Origin: Paracoccus gahaiensis
Lineage (GTDB): Bacteria > Pseudomonadota > Alphaproteobacteria > Rhodobacterales > Rhodobacteraceae
Length of the DNA: 64,000 nucleotides
Direction of reading: 5' to 3'
Assembly (NCBI RefSeq): GCF_005048225.1
Contig: NZ_SUNI01000007.1
Span: forward strand, 1-64,000
Shown: positions 52,851-61,689 of the stretch, piece after piece
Numbering within the stretch: the stretch's first letter is position 1
Layout: each line of letters opens with the position of its first letter
Position numbers and translations under genes: made by a program
Notes under the pieces: generated by a model
What the model was told of the DNA's origin: nothing
What the model saw: only the letters and a program-made list of their open reading frames with translations
Databases searched by the model: none

Positions 52851-53288
52851 TCAGAAGCTCATCACGCTGGTGCCGGGGGCGACGACAGCCGCGCCCATCG
52901 CGTCGGGGGCGGCGGCGGTGACGCCGTCGATCAGCACCGAGGCATCCGCCCCCTTGCCCGGCAGATAGATGGCGCAGACCTGAACCTTCAGGCCGTTCTG
53001 TTCCATCATCATCGCCATCATTCCCTGCGGGCTGGCATCCCGGGGCGGCTGGCCGGCGGTGGCCGAGGCGGGGGCGTCCTTCAAGGCGATGTCGCCCGCC
53101 GGACCGCAGAGCAGCATCTCGGCCTCGGCCCCCGCAGCCATGGCGTTCATGGTCAGGACCATGGCCATCAGCTGGGTCTGCGGCTCGGGGGCGGTCAGGA
53201 TGGTGACCAGCCTGTTGGGGGTCTCGGCCCGGGCGGCGCTGCCGAGAGCAAGGCCAAGGGCAAGCACGGTCAGTGTCAGTCGGCGCAT
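52851..53288 (-). CDS. Exported DsrE-like protein
   Basis: 145 aa with signal peptide (MRRLTLTVLALGLALGSAARAE). The DsrE fold shows as RLVTILTAPEPQTQLMAMVLTMNAMAAGAEAEMLLCGPAGDIAL and LKVQVCAIYLPGKGAD, each with one Cys that could carry persulfide. It lies between the transporter and the SQR-like genes. Likely a periplasmic sulfur carrier; this is inference from family and context. Confidence 0.7.
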   Translation of the reverse strand: MRRLTLTVLALGLALGSAARAETPNRLVTILTAPEPQTQLMAMVLTMNAMAAGAEAEMLLCGPAGDIALKDAPASATAGQPPRDASPQGMMAMMMEQNGLKVQVCAIYLPGKGADASVLIDGVTAAAPDAMGAAVVAPGTSVMSF

Positions 53289-53320
53289 GGTGATCTCCGG
53301 ATTGGGTCAGGGGACAGGGG

Positions 53321-54301
53321 TCATTCGGTCAGGCAGATGGTGCCCGCCCGGATGGCAAGGGCCGTGCGCAGGATCAGTCCCACGACGACGGCCAGCAGCA
53401 GGGCCAGAAGGCCCGTGCCGATCAGGCGATGGGCCGCCGACCCGGCCGCCTCGGCATAGCCGAAGCTGGCGATGGTCAGCGCCGCCAGCGGAAAGGACAG
53501 CGCCCACCAGGACAGCGCGAAGGGCATGCTGCGGAACCGGGGCCATTGCGTGACGACCAGCGCCGCGAAGACATAGGCCGCCGACAGAAGGACATGCCCG
53601 AAGGGCCCGACCTCGCCGGACAGCCGCAGCCACGAGGTGAAGGCCACTGCAGGGGGCGCGACCAGGATCATCAGCGTCGGCACCATCTTGCCCGGCAGGG
53701 GGTCGTGAAACATCAGCCGGTTCATCACCAGCGTCAGCAGCACCAGCCAGAAGATCAGCCCGCCCGAAAAGAACAGCCACGAGATCTCGAGATAGCCGAG
53801 CCGCGCCCCCGCCAGCGGCACGATCACGTTGCCCACCGCCGGGATGAACCAGGCCGGCGTCAGCAGGCCCGGCTGGAACGAGCGATGCCCGATCCAGGCG
53901 CTGATCACCGCCAGGGCCAGCCCGCCCTGCAGCGCGGTGCCCAGCAGCCAGACGGCATGGGCCAGATGCGGCATCGGATCGACCAGCGCCGCCGCCAGCA
54001 GCAGAAGCGAGATCGAGATGGCCGGGAAGAAGGCGATGCGGATGGGGTGCTGCCACTCGGCCCGGACCTCGGCGGGGTGGGTCAGCGCCTTGGCGCCATA
54101 GCCTACAGCGATCGCCACCAGCATCGCCGTCGACAGCGCCAGGGCCACGCCCGAGGCGGTGCCGGCCCCCCCGAAGGCATGTTCCGCCGACCGGATCGCC
54201 AGCGTCAGGCCCATCATCCCCATGCCGATAGCAAAGAAGGTGACGGGGTAATGGGCGATCCGCCTCGGCGCGGCGGGATGGGCATCGGCGGCTATCATCA
54301 T
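53321..54301 (-). CDS. TDT/SLAC1-family membrane transporter
   Basis: 326 aa with ten hydrophobic helices, starting YPVTFFAIGMGMMGLTLAIRSAEHAFG as in TehA/SLAC1 proteins, then TPAWFIPAVGNVIVPLAGA. The conserved Phe that gates SLAC1 channels falls in the FFSGGLIFW area. The family exports anions including sulfite (SSU1) and malate. Its place beside sulfide-oxidation genes favours sulfite export. Confidence 0.75.
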   Translation of the reverse strand: MMIAADAHPAAPRRIAHYPVTFFAIGMGMMGLTLAIRSAEHAFGGAGTASGVALALSTAMLVAIAVGYGAKALTHPAEVRAEWQHPIRIAFFPAISISLLLLAAALVDPMPHLAHAVWLLGTALQGGLALAVISAWIGHRSFQPGLLTPAWFIPAVGNVIVPLAGARLGYLEISWLFFSGGLIFWLVLLTLVMNRLMFHDPLPGKMVPTLMILVAPPAVAFTSWLRLSGEVGPFGHVLLSAAYVFAALVVTQWPRFRSMPFALSWWALSFPLAALTIASFGYAEAAGSAAHRLIGTGLLALLLAVVVGLILRTALAIRAGTICLTE

Positions 54302-54311
54302 CCGGGTCCGT

Positions 54312-54479
54312 TCATGGAAGGGGACAGGGGCGCGGGCGGTCAGCCCTGCCGGGGGGCTGCGGCGTGACGGGGATGCGGTTCAGCATCGTCTCGTCCTCCT
54401 TCAGCTCCAGCCACATCGCGTTCATCACCGCGAAGATGGCCGCCAGCGGAAGCCCCAGAAGCCAGGCGAAATACCACAT
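54312..54479 (-). CDS. cydX: Cytochrome bd oxidase small subunit CydX
   Basis: 55 aa. MWYFAWLLGLPLAAIFAVMNAMWLE matches the CydX/CbdX signature (W-Y-F-x-W-x-L-G and NAMWxE) with a single membrane helix. AAAGGA lies 9 nt before the ATG at 54479. It follows cydB by 13 bp and stabilises the heme b/d active site of the oxidase. Confidence 0.9.
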   Translation of the reverse strand: MWYFAWLLGLPLAAIFAVMNAMWLELKEDETMLNRIPVTPQPPGRADRPRPCPLP

Positions 54480-54492
54480 GACATCAGTCCTT

Positions 54493-55656
54493 TCAGTAGA
54501 GGGATTGCGAGTTGTCGGTGACATCGGCCTCGGTCACCTTGCCCCAGAGGACCTTGTAGACCCAGGCCGTGTAGATCAGGATCAGCGGCATGAAGATCAC
54601 CGTGCTGACCAGCATGATGAACAGCGTCAGGTGGGACGAGGAGCTGTTCCACACCGTCAGCGACGACCGGGGATCGGACGAGGACGGCATGATGAAGGGA
54701 AACATCGTCAGCCCGACCGAGGAGATCACGCCTAGGATCGCCATCTTAGAGAACAGCAGGGTCGAGACCTCGCGCCCCGCCCGAAGGCCCGCGAAGGTCA
54801 GCAACCCGCCGACCAGGCCCATGACGGGCGCGATCACGATCCACGGGCGCTCGGCATAGGCGCCAAGCCAGCTGGCGGTCCGCTCGACCTGGAAATGCAG
54901 GGGGTTGGACGGGCCGTCGGTGACATAGTCGCCCACGATGCGGAACCCCTCGATCCCGACGGCCATCCAGACCCCGGCCAGCGCATAGGCCGCGACCGCC
55001 ACCAGCGCCGCGACCGAGCCGATGGCCCGGGCGCGGGTCTGCACCACGCCCTCGGCCTTCAGGGTCAGCCAGGCGGCGCCATGCATGACCAGCATCGCCA
55101 GCGAGACGACCCCGGCCAGGATCGAGAACGGGTCCAGGAGCCCGATGAACTTCATGTACCACGCGCCCTCGTAGATCGTGTGCAGGTCGTCGGTCAGATG
55201 GAAGGGCACGCCCTGGATCACGCTGCCGACCGCCACCCCGAAGAGCAGCGCCGGGATCGCCCCGCTGGCGCAGAGTGCCCAGTCCCAGGAGGACCGCCAG
55301 CGCGGATCGTCGCGCTTGGAGCGGTAGGTGAAGGCCACGGGCCGCACGATGAAGGACGCCAGGATCACGAACATCGCCAGATAGAAGCCCGAGAAGCTGA
55401 CCGCATAGAGCGGCGGCCAGGCGGCAAAGATCGCGCCGCCGCCGAGGACGAACCAGACCTGGTTGCCCTCCCAGACCGGGCCGATGGTGTTGATGGTCAC
55501 GCGGCGTTCCAGATCGGACCGGCCGACGAAGGGCAGCAGCGCGCCCACCCCCATGTCAAACCCGTCGGTCACCGCGAAGCCGATCAGCAGCACGCCCAGA
55601 AGGCCCCACCAGATCACGCGCAGCACGTCATAGCTCAGCAACTCATGCAGGATCAT
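54493..55656 (-). CDS. cydB: Cytochrome bd ubiquinol oxidase subunit II
   Basis: 387 aa with eight to nine membrane helices. Typical start LRVIWWGLLGVLLIGFAVTDGFDMGVGALLPFVGRSD and family block GPVWEGNQVWFVLGGGAIFAAWPPLYA. It starts 5 bp after cydA and forms the heterodimer with it. Confidence 0.95.
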   Translation of the reverse strand: MILHELLSYDVLRVIWWGLLGVLLIGFAVTDGFDMGVGALLPFVGRSDLERRVTINTIGPVWEGNQVWFVLGGGAIFAAWPPLYAVSFSGFYLAMFVILASFIVRPVAFTYRSKRDDPRWRSSWDWALCASGAIPALLFGVAVGSVIQGVPFHLTDDLHTIYEGAWYMKFIGLLDPFSILAGVVSLAMLVMHGAAWLTLKAEGVVQTRARAIGSVAALVAVAAYALAGVWMAVGIEGFRIVGDYVTDGPSNPLHFQVERTASWLGAYAERPWIVIAPVMGLVGGLLTFAGLRAGREVSTLLFSKMAILGVISSVGLTMFPFIMPSSSDPRSSLTVWNSSSSHLTLFIMLVSTVIFMPLILIYTAWVYKVLWGKVTEADVTDNSQSLY

Positions 55657-55661
55657 GTCGG

Positions 55662-57272
55662 TTACTCCGCCGGCACGGGGGCGGCATCGGCATCGCGCCG
55701 TCCGGCCAGCCGGTCATTGTGACGCAGCACCCATGCGTCGGTTTCGGCCACATCCTGGAACGGGCCCTTGCGGATGTATTTCAGCATCAGCCCCATCTCG
55801 ATGATGAAGAGCACGGTGTAGAAGGCGACGAAGCCCGCCAGCGTCAGCGCGACCTCGGTGATCGACAGGGCGCTGACCGACATGGCAGTGGGCAGCACGC
55901 CGTCCACCGTCCAGGGCTGGCGTCCGAACTCGGCCACGAACCAGCCCATCTCGGCGGCGATCCACGGCGCGGGGATCATCCCCACCGCCAGCCACAGGGC
56001 CGGGCGGGGATAGGCCATGCCCCGGAAGGACGAGCGCCAGAAGAAATAGGCCATCGTGCCGATGAAGGCGAAGCCCAGCACGACCATGATCCGGAAGGCC
56101 CAGAACAGTGGCCAGACGGTGGGCACCGTGTCGTTCGAGGCCGCGACGATCTGCGCCTCGGTCGCGCGGCGGGGGTCGTCGACATATTTCTTCAGCAGGA
56201 AGGCAAAGCCCAGATCGGCCGAATGCGCCTCGAAGGTCGCGGTGATGGCGGGGTCCGCCGCCTCGCGCGCCTCGCGGATATGCATCAGCGCGTCATAGGC
56301 GATGATGCCGCTGCGGATGCGGGTTTCGGCCTGCGCCACCAGATCGTTGATGCCGGGGATTTCCGTATCCAGCGAGCGCGTGCCGATCAGGCCCATCGCC
56401 CAGGGGATCTCGAGGGCGTAATGCGTCTTTCGCGCCTCCTGATCGGGAAAGCCCACCAGGTTGAACGGCGCGGGCGCCGCATGCGTGTCCCACATCGCCT
56501 CGATCGCGGCCAGTTTCATCTTCTGGCTGTGGGTCGCGGAATAGCCCGATTCGTCGCCCAGCAGCACCACCGAGAAGGCCGAGGCGAGCCCGAAGGCCGC
56601 CGCCACGGTGATGGAGCGTCGGGCCAGCTGGACATGGCGGTCCTTCAGCAGATACCAGGCCGACACGCCGATCACGAAGACCGAGGCGGTGACATAGCCC
56701 GCGCTGACGGTATGGACGAACTTGGCCTGCGCGACTTCGTTGAACAGGACCGCGAAGAAGTCGGTCATCTCCATCCGCATGGTCTGCGGGTTGAACTCCG
56801 CGCCCACCGGGTTCTGCATCCAGCCATTGGCGATCAGGATCCACAGGGCCGAGAAGTTCGACCCGATGGCCACCAACCAGGCCACCGTCAGATGGGCGAC
56901 CTTGCTCATCCTGTCCCAGCCAAAGAAGAACAGGCCGACGAAGGTGGCCTCGAGGAAGAAGGCCATCAGCCCTTCGATCGCCAGGGGCGCGCCGAAGATG
57001 TCGCCGACATAATGGCTGTAATAGCTCCAGTTCATGCCGAACTGGAATTCCATGGTGATGCCGGTGGCGACGCCCAGGACGAAGTTGATCCCGAAGAGCG
57101 TGCCCCAGAACTTGGTCATCTGCCGCCAGATGGGGCGGTTGGTCATGACATAGACCGTTTCCATGATCGCCACGATGACCGACAGGCCAAGCGTCAGCGG
57201 CACGAAGAGAAAGTGATACATCGCCGTCATGGCAAACTGCAGCCGTGACAGCTCGACGATTCCGAATTCCAT
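55662..57272 (-). CDS. cydA: Cytochrome bd ubiquinol oxidase subunit I
   Basis: 536 aa. MEFGIVELSRLQFAMTAMYHFLFVPLTLG with the heme ligand His near position 20, SHYVGDIFGAPLAIEGLMAFFLEATFVGLF, and the Q-loop region ending GRQPWTVDG. Its length is that of long-Q-loop enzymes like E. coli CydA. The oxidase is oxygen-affine and tolerant to NO, cyanide and sulfide. The ATG at 57272 is preferred to the upstream frame. The promoter has a perfect FNR box and the NsrR-type palindrome. Confidence 0.95.
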   Translation of the reverse strand: MEFGIVELSRLQFAMTAMYHFLFVPLTLGLSVIVAIMETVYVMTNRPIWRQMTKFWGTLFGINFVLGVATGITMEFQFGMNWSYYSHYVGDIFGAPLAIEGLMAFFLEATFVGLFFFGWDRMSKVAHLTVAWLVAIGSNFSALWILIANGWMQNPVGAEFNPQTMRMEMTDFFAVLFNEVAQAKFVHTVSAGYVTASVFVIGVSAWYLLKDRHVQLARRSITVAAAFGLASAFSVVLLGDESGYSATHSQKMKLAAIEAMWDTHAAPAPFNLVGFPDQEARKTHYALEIPWAMGLIGTRSLDTEIPGINDLVAQAETRIRSGIIAYDALMHIREAREAADPAITATFEAHSADLGFAFLLKKYVDDPRRATEAQIVAASNDTVPTVWPLFWAFRIMVVLGFAFIGTMAYFFWRSSFRGMAYPRPALWLAVGMIPAPWIAAEMGWFVAEFGRQPWTVDGVLPTAMSVSALSITEVALTLAGFVAFYTVLFIIEMGLMLKYIRKGPFQDVAETDAWVLRHNDRLAGRRDADAAPVPAE

Positions 57273-57357
57273 ATCCGTGGCTCCAGCTGCCGGGGCGATT
57301 CCCCCGCAAAACAAATTACTCTGGGCAATTCTATCGCGCGCAAGTCAAAAGGCGGCC

Positions 57358-57371
57358 TTGATCCAGATCAA
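57358..57371 (-). promoter_or_regulatory. FNR-type box upstream of cydA
   Basis: TTGATCCAGATCAA is a perfect FNR/FnrL site (TTGAT-N4-ATCAA), centred about 92 bp before the cydA ATG. A TAGAAT -10 lies at 57333-57328 on the minus strand, putting the box near -43, a class II activator position. Confidence 0.8.
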
Positions 57372-57372
57372 A

Positions 57373-57395
57373 AACTGACATCATCAAGATCAGTT
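57373..57395. promoter_or_regulatory. 23-bp palindrome (probable NsrR operator) upstream of cydA
   Basis: AACTGACATCATC-AAGATCAGTT (13 plus 10 bases) overlaps the cydC stop codon and adjoins the FNR box. It shares AACTGACATCwTswAGATCAGTT with the site before cydD (60719-60741). Confidence 0.6.
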
Positions 57396-59049
57396 AAGGA
57401 AGAATGACCCGGCGGTCTGCGAAGGCGGTCTCGACCTGCCGATGCGCCGCGATCAGGATCGCCGCAGCGGGCAGGAAATCCCGCAGGCCGCACAGCACGG
57501 CGCGGGCGGTGGCCTCGTCCAGCCCCTCGGTCGGCTCGTCGAGCAGCAGGACATCGGGGCGGCGCAGCAGAGCGCGGGCCAGCGCCAGACGCCGGGCCTC
57601 GCCACCCGACAGACCCTCGCCGCGCGGGCCGATCCGGGCGGACAGCCCGCCCCGGCCTTCGACCAGCCGCTGCAGCTGGACCGCCGCCAGAGCCTGCCAC
57701 AGCCGCGCCTCGTCGGCGGGCCCGGCCAGGTGCAAGGCTTCGGCCACGCTGCCGGCCATCAGCGTGCTGCGCTGCGGCAGCAGGGTCAGGCGGTCGCGCA
57801 GATCGGTCTCGGGCCAGTCGGCCAGGGGCCGCCCGCCCAGGGTGATCCGGCCCAAGGCCACCGGATGCAGCCCGGCTATGGCCTGCAGAAGGGTCGATTT
57901 CCCGCTGCCGCTGGCCCCGGTGATCGCCAGCGTCTCCCCGGGCTGCAGGGTGAAGGACAGGGGCGCCATCAGCATGGTCCCGGTTCCCAAACGGTGCAGG
58001 CCCACATCCGCAAGGCACAGCGGAGAGGCCGTGGCATCCCCTTCGGCGCCCCCCGCGACGGGGGCCTCGGTGGGCAGCGGGTCGGCCAGATCGCGCCCGA
58101 CCCGGCGGGCCGCATCCGCCATGCGCCCCAGATCGGACACCGCGCGCCGCAGGGGCACCAGCGTCTCGGCCAGGGCCAGTGCCGCGAAGACCCCCAGGGC
58201 TGCGAAGGCCGGCGGCAGCTGCCCTGCCTGGACCAGCGCCATGCCGATCCCCAGGGCGCCGGCGGCGATGACCGAGGCGAGGATCCCCAAGGCCGCCCCC
58301 GCCCGGCGGTCGGCGCGGTCCAGATGCCGGCGCAGATCGCGGCGCCGGGCCTCGGCGCCCTGCACGGCCTCGGCCTGCGCCACCAGCCGGCCATAGACCG
58401 CCAGATCGCGCCGGGCGCGGATCAGGTCGATCAGCCGGGTGCGGACCGCCTGCGCCGCGACTTCGGCCCGGCGCGACAGGGGCAGGGACACCCGCCCGGC
58501 GACCGCGACGATCAGGGCGGCGCCCAGCACATGGCCTCCGACGATCCAGAGGGCGATGACCGGCGCCACCAGCACCCAGAGCGCCACGAGCGCCAGAAGC
58601 TGTGTCGCCAGCCCGGCCAGCACGGGCAGGACCAGCCGCAGGGGCACCCCGTCCAGCGCGTCGATATCGGCCGTCAGCCGGTTCAGCGCCTGCGCGCCGC
58701 GGATGCGGATCATCCGGTCATGGGGCGCCGACAGAAGCCCCGCCAGCACGCGCAGGCGCAGCGTCTCCAGCGCGCGCAGCGTCGCGTCATGGGTCAGCAT
58801 CCGCTCGCCATAGCGGGCCGCCGCCCGGCCAAGCGCCAGGAACCGCACCATGGCCGAGGGGCGGAACACGTCGAAGGCCGCCCCTGCCCCGGCCAGACCC
58901 GCCGCCGCCGCCGCGGTGATGAACCATCCCGACAGGCCCAGCAGCGTCACGCCCATCGCCAGCACGATCAGGCCAAGCGCCGCCCCCCGCAGCATCGCGC
59001 GCCGCTGATCGCGCAGGATCAGCCCGAAAATCATCCACAGCGCGCTCAT
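57394..59049 (-). CDS. cydC: Cytochrome bd biogenesis ABC transporter subunit CydC
   Basis: 551 aa. Six-helix membrane domain, then ATPase with Walker A GASGSGKST, Q-loop LLPQRSTLMAGSV, signature LSGGEARRLALARAL and DVLLLDEPTEGLDE. With CydD it forms the heterodimeric exporter of thiols (glutathione/cysteine) or heme-linked cargo needed for bd oxidase assembly. The ATG overlaps the cydD stop by 4 bp. Confidence 0.92.
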   Translation of the reverse strand: MSALWMIFGLILRDQRRAMLRGAALGLIVLAMGVTLLGLSGWFITAAAAAGLAGAGAAFDVFRPSAMVRFLALGRAAARYGERMLTHDATLRALETLRLRVLAGLLSAPHDRMIRIRGAQALNRLTADIDALDGVPLRLVLPVLAGLATQLLALVALWVLVAPVIALWIVGGHVLGAALIVAVAGRVSLPLSRRAEVAAQAVRTRLIDLIRARRDLAVYGRLVAQAEAVQGAEARRRDLRRHLDRADRRAGAALGILASVIAAGALGIGMALVQAGQLPPAFAALGVFAALALAETLVPLRRAVSDLGRMADAARRVGRDLADPLPTEAPVAGGAEGDATASPLCLADVGLHRLGTGTMLMAPLSFTLQPGETLAITGASGSGKSTLLQAIAGLHPVALGRITLGGRPLADWPETDLRDRLTLLPQRSTLMAGSVAEALHLAGPADEARLWQALAAVQLQRLVEGRGGLSARIGPRGEGLSGGEARRLALARALLRRPDVLLLDEPTEGLDEATARAVLCGLRDFLPAAAILIAAHRQVETAFADRRVILP

Positions 59050-60713
59050 GTCCCGTCCCCCAGATCGATGATCCGATCCATGCGCGCCGCCAGCGTCCGG
59101 TCATGGGTGGCGATCACCAGCGTCACCCCCCTGTCGGCCTGCGCCAGCAGCCCCTCGGTGACCAGCCGGGCGGTCAGGGGGTCAAGATCCGCCGTCGGCT
59201 CGTCCGCCAGAAGGACATCGGGGCTGCCGAAGACCGCGCGGGCCAGCGTGATCCGCCGCGCCTCGCCGCCCGACAGCCCGGCCCCGGTCTCGCCCAACCG
59301 CGTGGACAGGCCCTGCGGCAGCGCCTCGACCACCGCGCCGATCGCCGCCGAGGCGAGGGCGTCGGACAGATCCCCCGCGCGGCCCAGGGTCAGGTTCTGG
59401 CGCAGGCTTCCGGTCAGGAAATGCGGCGCCTGCGGCATCCAGCCCAAGCGCGCCCGCCACGCATCGGCCATCTCGGGCGTCAGCGCCTGCCCCGCGACCA
59501 GGACCCTGCCCTGCGGCGGCAGCTCCAGCCCGGCCATCAGGCGCAGCGCGCTGGTCTTGCCCGTGCCGCTGGCGCCCACCAGCGCCACCCGCTCGCCCGC
59601 CGCGATCACGATGTCGGGCAAGGGACGGCCCGAGGGCGTGACGCATCCCCGCAGATGCAGACTGGCCGGGCCCGCCAGACGCGCCGCAGGCCCCCCGGTG
59701 CCGGGCAGGGCCACGCCCTCCTCCGCCCCATGGGCCGCCAGTTCGTCCATCACCGCCGAGGCCGCCGCCTTGTCGTGCCAGGCCACCGACAGATCTCGCA
59801 AGGGCTGGAAAAATTCGGGCGCCAGCAGCAGCAGGAAGATCCCCGCCTCGGGCGTCAGCGACCCGCCCCAGGCCCCGAAGCCCAGGGCGCCCAGCAGCGA
59901 GAACCCCACATAGACCGCCACCATCGCCACGCCGATCGCCGCGAACAGCTCCAGCACCGTCGAGGACAGGAACGCCACCCCCAGCACGGCCATGGTCCGC
60001 CGCCGCAGATCACCCGCCTGACGCCGAAACCCGCCCGCCACGGCGTCTCCGGCCCCCAGCAGGCGGATGTCCACCAGCGCCGACAGTCGCTCGACCAGAC
60101 CGTCGTTCAGTGTGCCGATCTGGGTCATCTGGCGGGCGCTGGCCTCTTTCGCAGCCAGTCCGACCAGCGCCATGAAGACCGGGATCAGCGGCCCCGAGAT
60201 CAGCAGCACCACCCCCACCGCCCAGGACTGCCAGGCGGCCAGCGCCAGGATGACGACCGGCAGCACCATCACCCGCGCCCGCGCCGGGGCATAGCGCGCG
60301 ACATAGGGGCCGAGCAGCTCCAGCTTTTCGCCCGCCAGCGCCGCCACGCTGCCCGCCCCGCCGAAGGGGCTGTCGCCTGCCCGCCGCGCCTCGGATGCGA
60401 TCAGGGCGCCGCGCGCCTGCGCGATGATCGCCTCGGCCGCCGCCTGCGCCTGTGCCTCGGCCAGACAGGCCAGGGCGGCGCGGCAGATGCCCAGACCGCC
60501 GAAGGCGACCGCCGCAAGGAGAGGCGAGGCCCCCGTCCCCGCCAGAAGATGCCCGATGGCCCAGGCCACGACCGCCGCCTGCAGGGGCCAGATCAGCCCG
60601 CCCAGCACCGACAGCATTGCCGCCCGCCGCTGCTGTTCGCGGCCGGGGGCCAGAAGGGCCGCCTGCCGGGCGGACGGGTCGGGAGGGGGTGCAGGGGATG
60701 GGGTCACGGGCAC
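59046..60713 (-). CDS. cydD: Cytochrome bd biogenesis ABC transporter subunit CydD
   Basis: 555 aa. Membrane domain (about 30-310) and ATPase with GASGTGKTSALRLMAG, signature LSGGEARRITLARAVFG and DVLLADEPTADLD. Starts with GTG at 60713 and is first gene of the cydDC-cydABX series. Its promoter contains both an FNR-type box and the 23-bp palindrome, the latter overlapping the expected transcription start. Confidence 0.92.
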   Translation of the reverse strand: MPVTPSPAPPPDPSARQAALLAPGREQQRRAAMLSVLGGLIWPLQAAVVAWAIGHLLAGTGASPLLAAVAFGGLGICRAALACLAEAQAQAAAEAIIAQARGALIASEARRAGDSPFGGAGSVAALAGEKLELLGPYVARYAPARARVMVLPVVILALAAWQSWAVGVVLLISGPLIPVFMALVGLAAKEASARQMTQIGTLNDGLVERLSALVDIRLLGAGDAVAGGFRRQAGDLRRRTMAVLGVAFLSSTVLELFAAIGVAMVAVYVGFSLLGALGFGAWGGSLTPEAGIFLLLLAPEFFQPLRDLSVAWHDKAAASAVMDELAAHGAEEGVALPGTGGPAARLAGPASLHLRGCVTPSGRPLPDIVIAAGERVALVGASGTGKTSALRLMAGLELPPQGRVLVAGQALTPEMADAWRARLGWMPQAPHFLTGSLRQNLTLGRAGDLSDALASAAIGAVVEALPQGLSTRLGETGAGLSGGEARRITLARAVFGSPDVLLADEPTADLDPLTARLVTEGLLAQADRGVTLVIATHDRTLAARMDRIIDLGDGT

Positions 60714-60718
60714 GCTCG

Positions 60719-60741
60719 AACTGATCTACAAGATGTCAGTT
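60719..60741. promoter_or_regulatory. 23-bp palindrome (probable NsrR operator) upstream of cydD
   Basis: AACTGATCTACA-AGATGTCAGTT is the reverse-complement partner of the cydA-upstream site (AACTGACATCTTG-TAGATCAGTT). It lies 6-28 bp before the cydD GTG, where binding would block the start. Confidence 0.65.
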
Positions 60742-60764
60742 AAGGCATTCGCCGGCCCGCCGAT

Positions 60765-60778
60765 GTGATCCAGATCAA
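60765..60778 (-). promoter_or_regulatory. FNR-type box in the cydD-nsrR intergenic region
   Basis: GTGATCCAGATCAA differs from the perfect FNR site in one base. Its centre is 41 bp upstream of the middle of the palindrome, where the cydD transcription start is expected. Confidence 0.65.
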
Positions 60779-60838
60779 GGATCGCGCGGGGCCCTGCTGC
60801 TACCGCTTGGCCATCCGTCGTCCCAGGATGAGGCTGTG

Positions 60839-61348
60839 ATGCGTCTGACCACCAAGACCAACCTTGCCGCCCGGGTGCTGATGGCCTGCGCGGTCAATGA
60901 CGGCACCACCTTGCGCAGCGCCCAGATCGCCCGGACCTGCAACGCCTCGCCCAATCACCTGCTGCAGGTGGTCAACGCCCTGCAGGCGCAGGGCTTCGTC
61001 GAGACCCTGCGGGGCCGCCATGGCGGGCTGCGCCTGGCGCGCCCCGCGGCCCGGATCTCGATGGGCGCGGTGTTCCGCATCTTCGAGGCGGGCGTGCCCT
61101 TCGCCGAATGCTTCGCGCCCCAGACCAACACCTGCCCGCTTGCCGCCACCTGCCGCCTGCGCGGCGTCGTGGCCCATGCGCTGGAGGCGTTCTATGCCAC
61201 CCTGGACAAGGTCACGCTGGCCGATCTGACCGAGGGCAATTGCGGTCTGGCAGCGCTGCTCTCCGTGCCGGACCGCCTGCGGGACCTGCCCTCCTGCGAC
61301 GCGAAAACGCCCGCCGGAGATCATCCGGCGGGCGTTTCTTTGGCATAG
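60839..61348 (+). CDS. nsrR: NsrR-like Rrf2-family nitric-oxide sensor regulator
   Basis: 169 aa. Winged HTH (LRSAQIARTCNASPNHLLQVVNALQAQGFVETLRGRHGGLRLA) and the cluster-binding Cys triad C91, C99, C105 in ECFAPQTNTCPLAATCRL, the NsrR pattern. An [Fe-S] cluster that reacts with NO releases DNA. It is divergent from cydD and probably binds the 23-bp palindromes before cydD and cydA. The ATG at 60839 is used; a GTG directly before it is possible. The last codons coincide with a terminator hairpin. Confidence 0.85.
   Translation: MRLTTKTNLAARVLMACAVNDGTTLRSAQIARTCNASPNHLLQVVNALQAQGFVETLRGRHGGLRLARPAARISMGAVFRIFEAGVPFAECFAPQTNTCPLAATCRLRGVVAHALEAFYATLDKVTLADLTEGNCGLAALLSVPDRLRDLPSCDAKTPAGDHPAGVSLA
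61305..61341. terminator. Terminator hairpin inside the 3' end of the nsrR reading frame
   Basis: AAACGCCCGCCGGA (61305-61318), 5-nt loop, TCCGGCGGGCGTTT (61324-61337) then CTTT. The nsrR stop codon (61346-61348) lies after the T-tract. On the minus strand the stem is followed by TCGC after TTTT and would terminate the convergent PRC-barrel gene. Confidence 0.8.
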
Positions 61349-61360
61349 GGCGACGCGGGA

Positions 61361-61657
61361 TCAGTGCTCGTGGGTCGGCATCGCCTTGAGGTCGTCCTTG
61401 GTCCAGGTCGTCACCGCGTGAACGGTCCCGGCCTCGTCGCGCATCAGGTCCAGATCCCGGGCGGGAACCAGGACCGGCTTGGCGCCGATGCCAAGGAAAC
61501 CGCCGACATCGATGACGACCTCGGTGTTCTCGCCCGCACCATGCGTGTGCGAGATGGACCCGACCGTCTCGTTGCCGGGTCCATAGACGGTGGCGCCGTC
61601 AAGCACGGCTTCGGTATATTCGCTGGCGGTCAGTCGGGTGTGGTTGGCATGGTCCAT
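61361..61657 (-). CDS. PRC-barrel domain protein
   Basis: 98 aa. The PRC beta-barrel motif is visible: LTASEYTEAVLDGATVYGPGNETVGSISHTHG, then VVIDVGGFLGIGAKPVLVPARDL. Stand-alone PRC-barrel proteins are common stress-induced proteins in alphaproteobacteria. GAGGAGG lies 8 nt before the ATG. A consensus-grade GGAAC-N16-CGTT promoter lies 33 bp upstream of the start. Confidence 0.85.
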   Translation of the reverse strand: MDHANHTRLTASEYTEAVLDGATVYGPGNETVGSISHTHGAGENTEVVIDVGGFLGIGAKPVLVPARDLDLMRDEAGTVHAVTTWTKDDLKAMPTHEH

Positions 61658-61689
61658 GATCGGATCCTCCTCAGGATGTGTGCAAGGGA

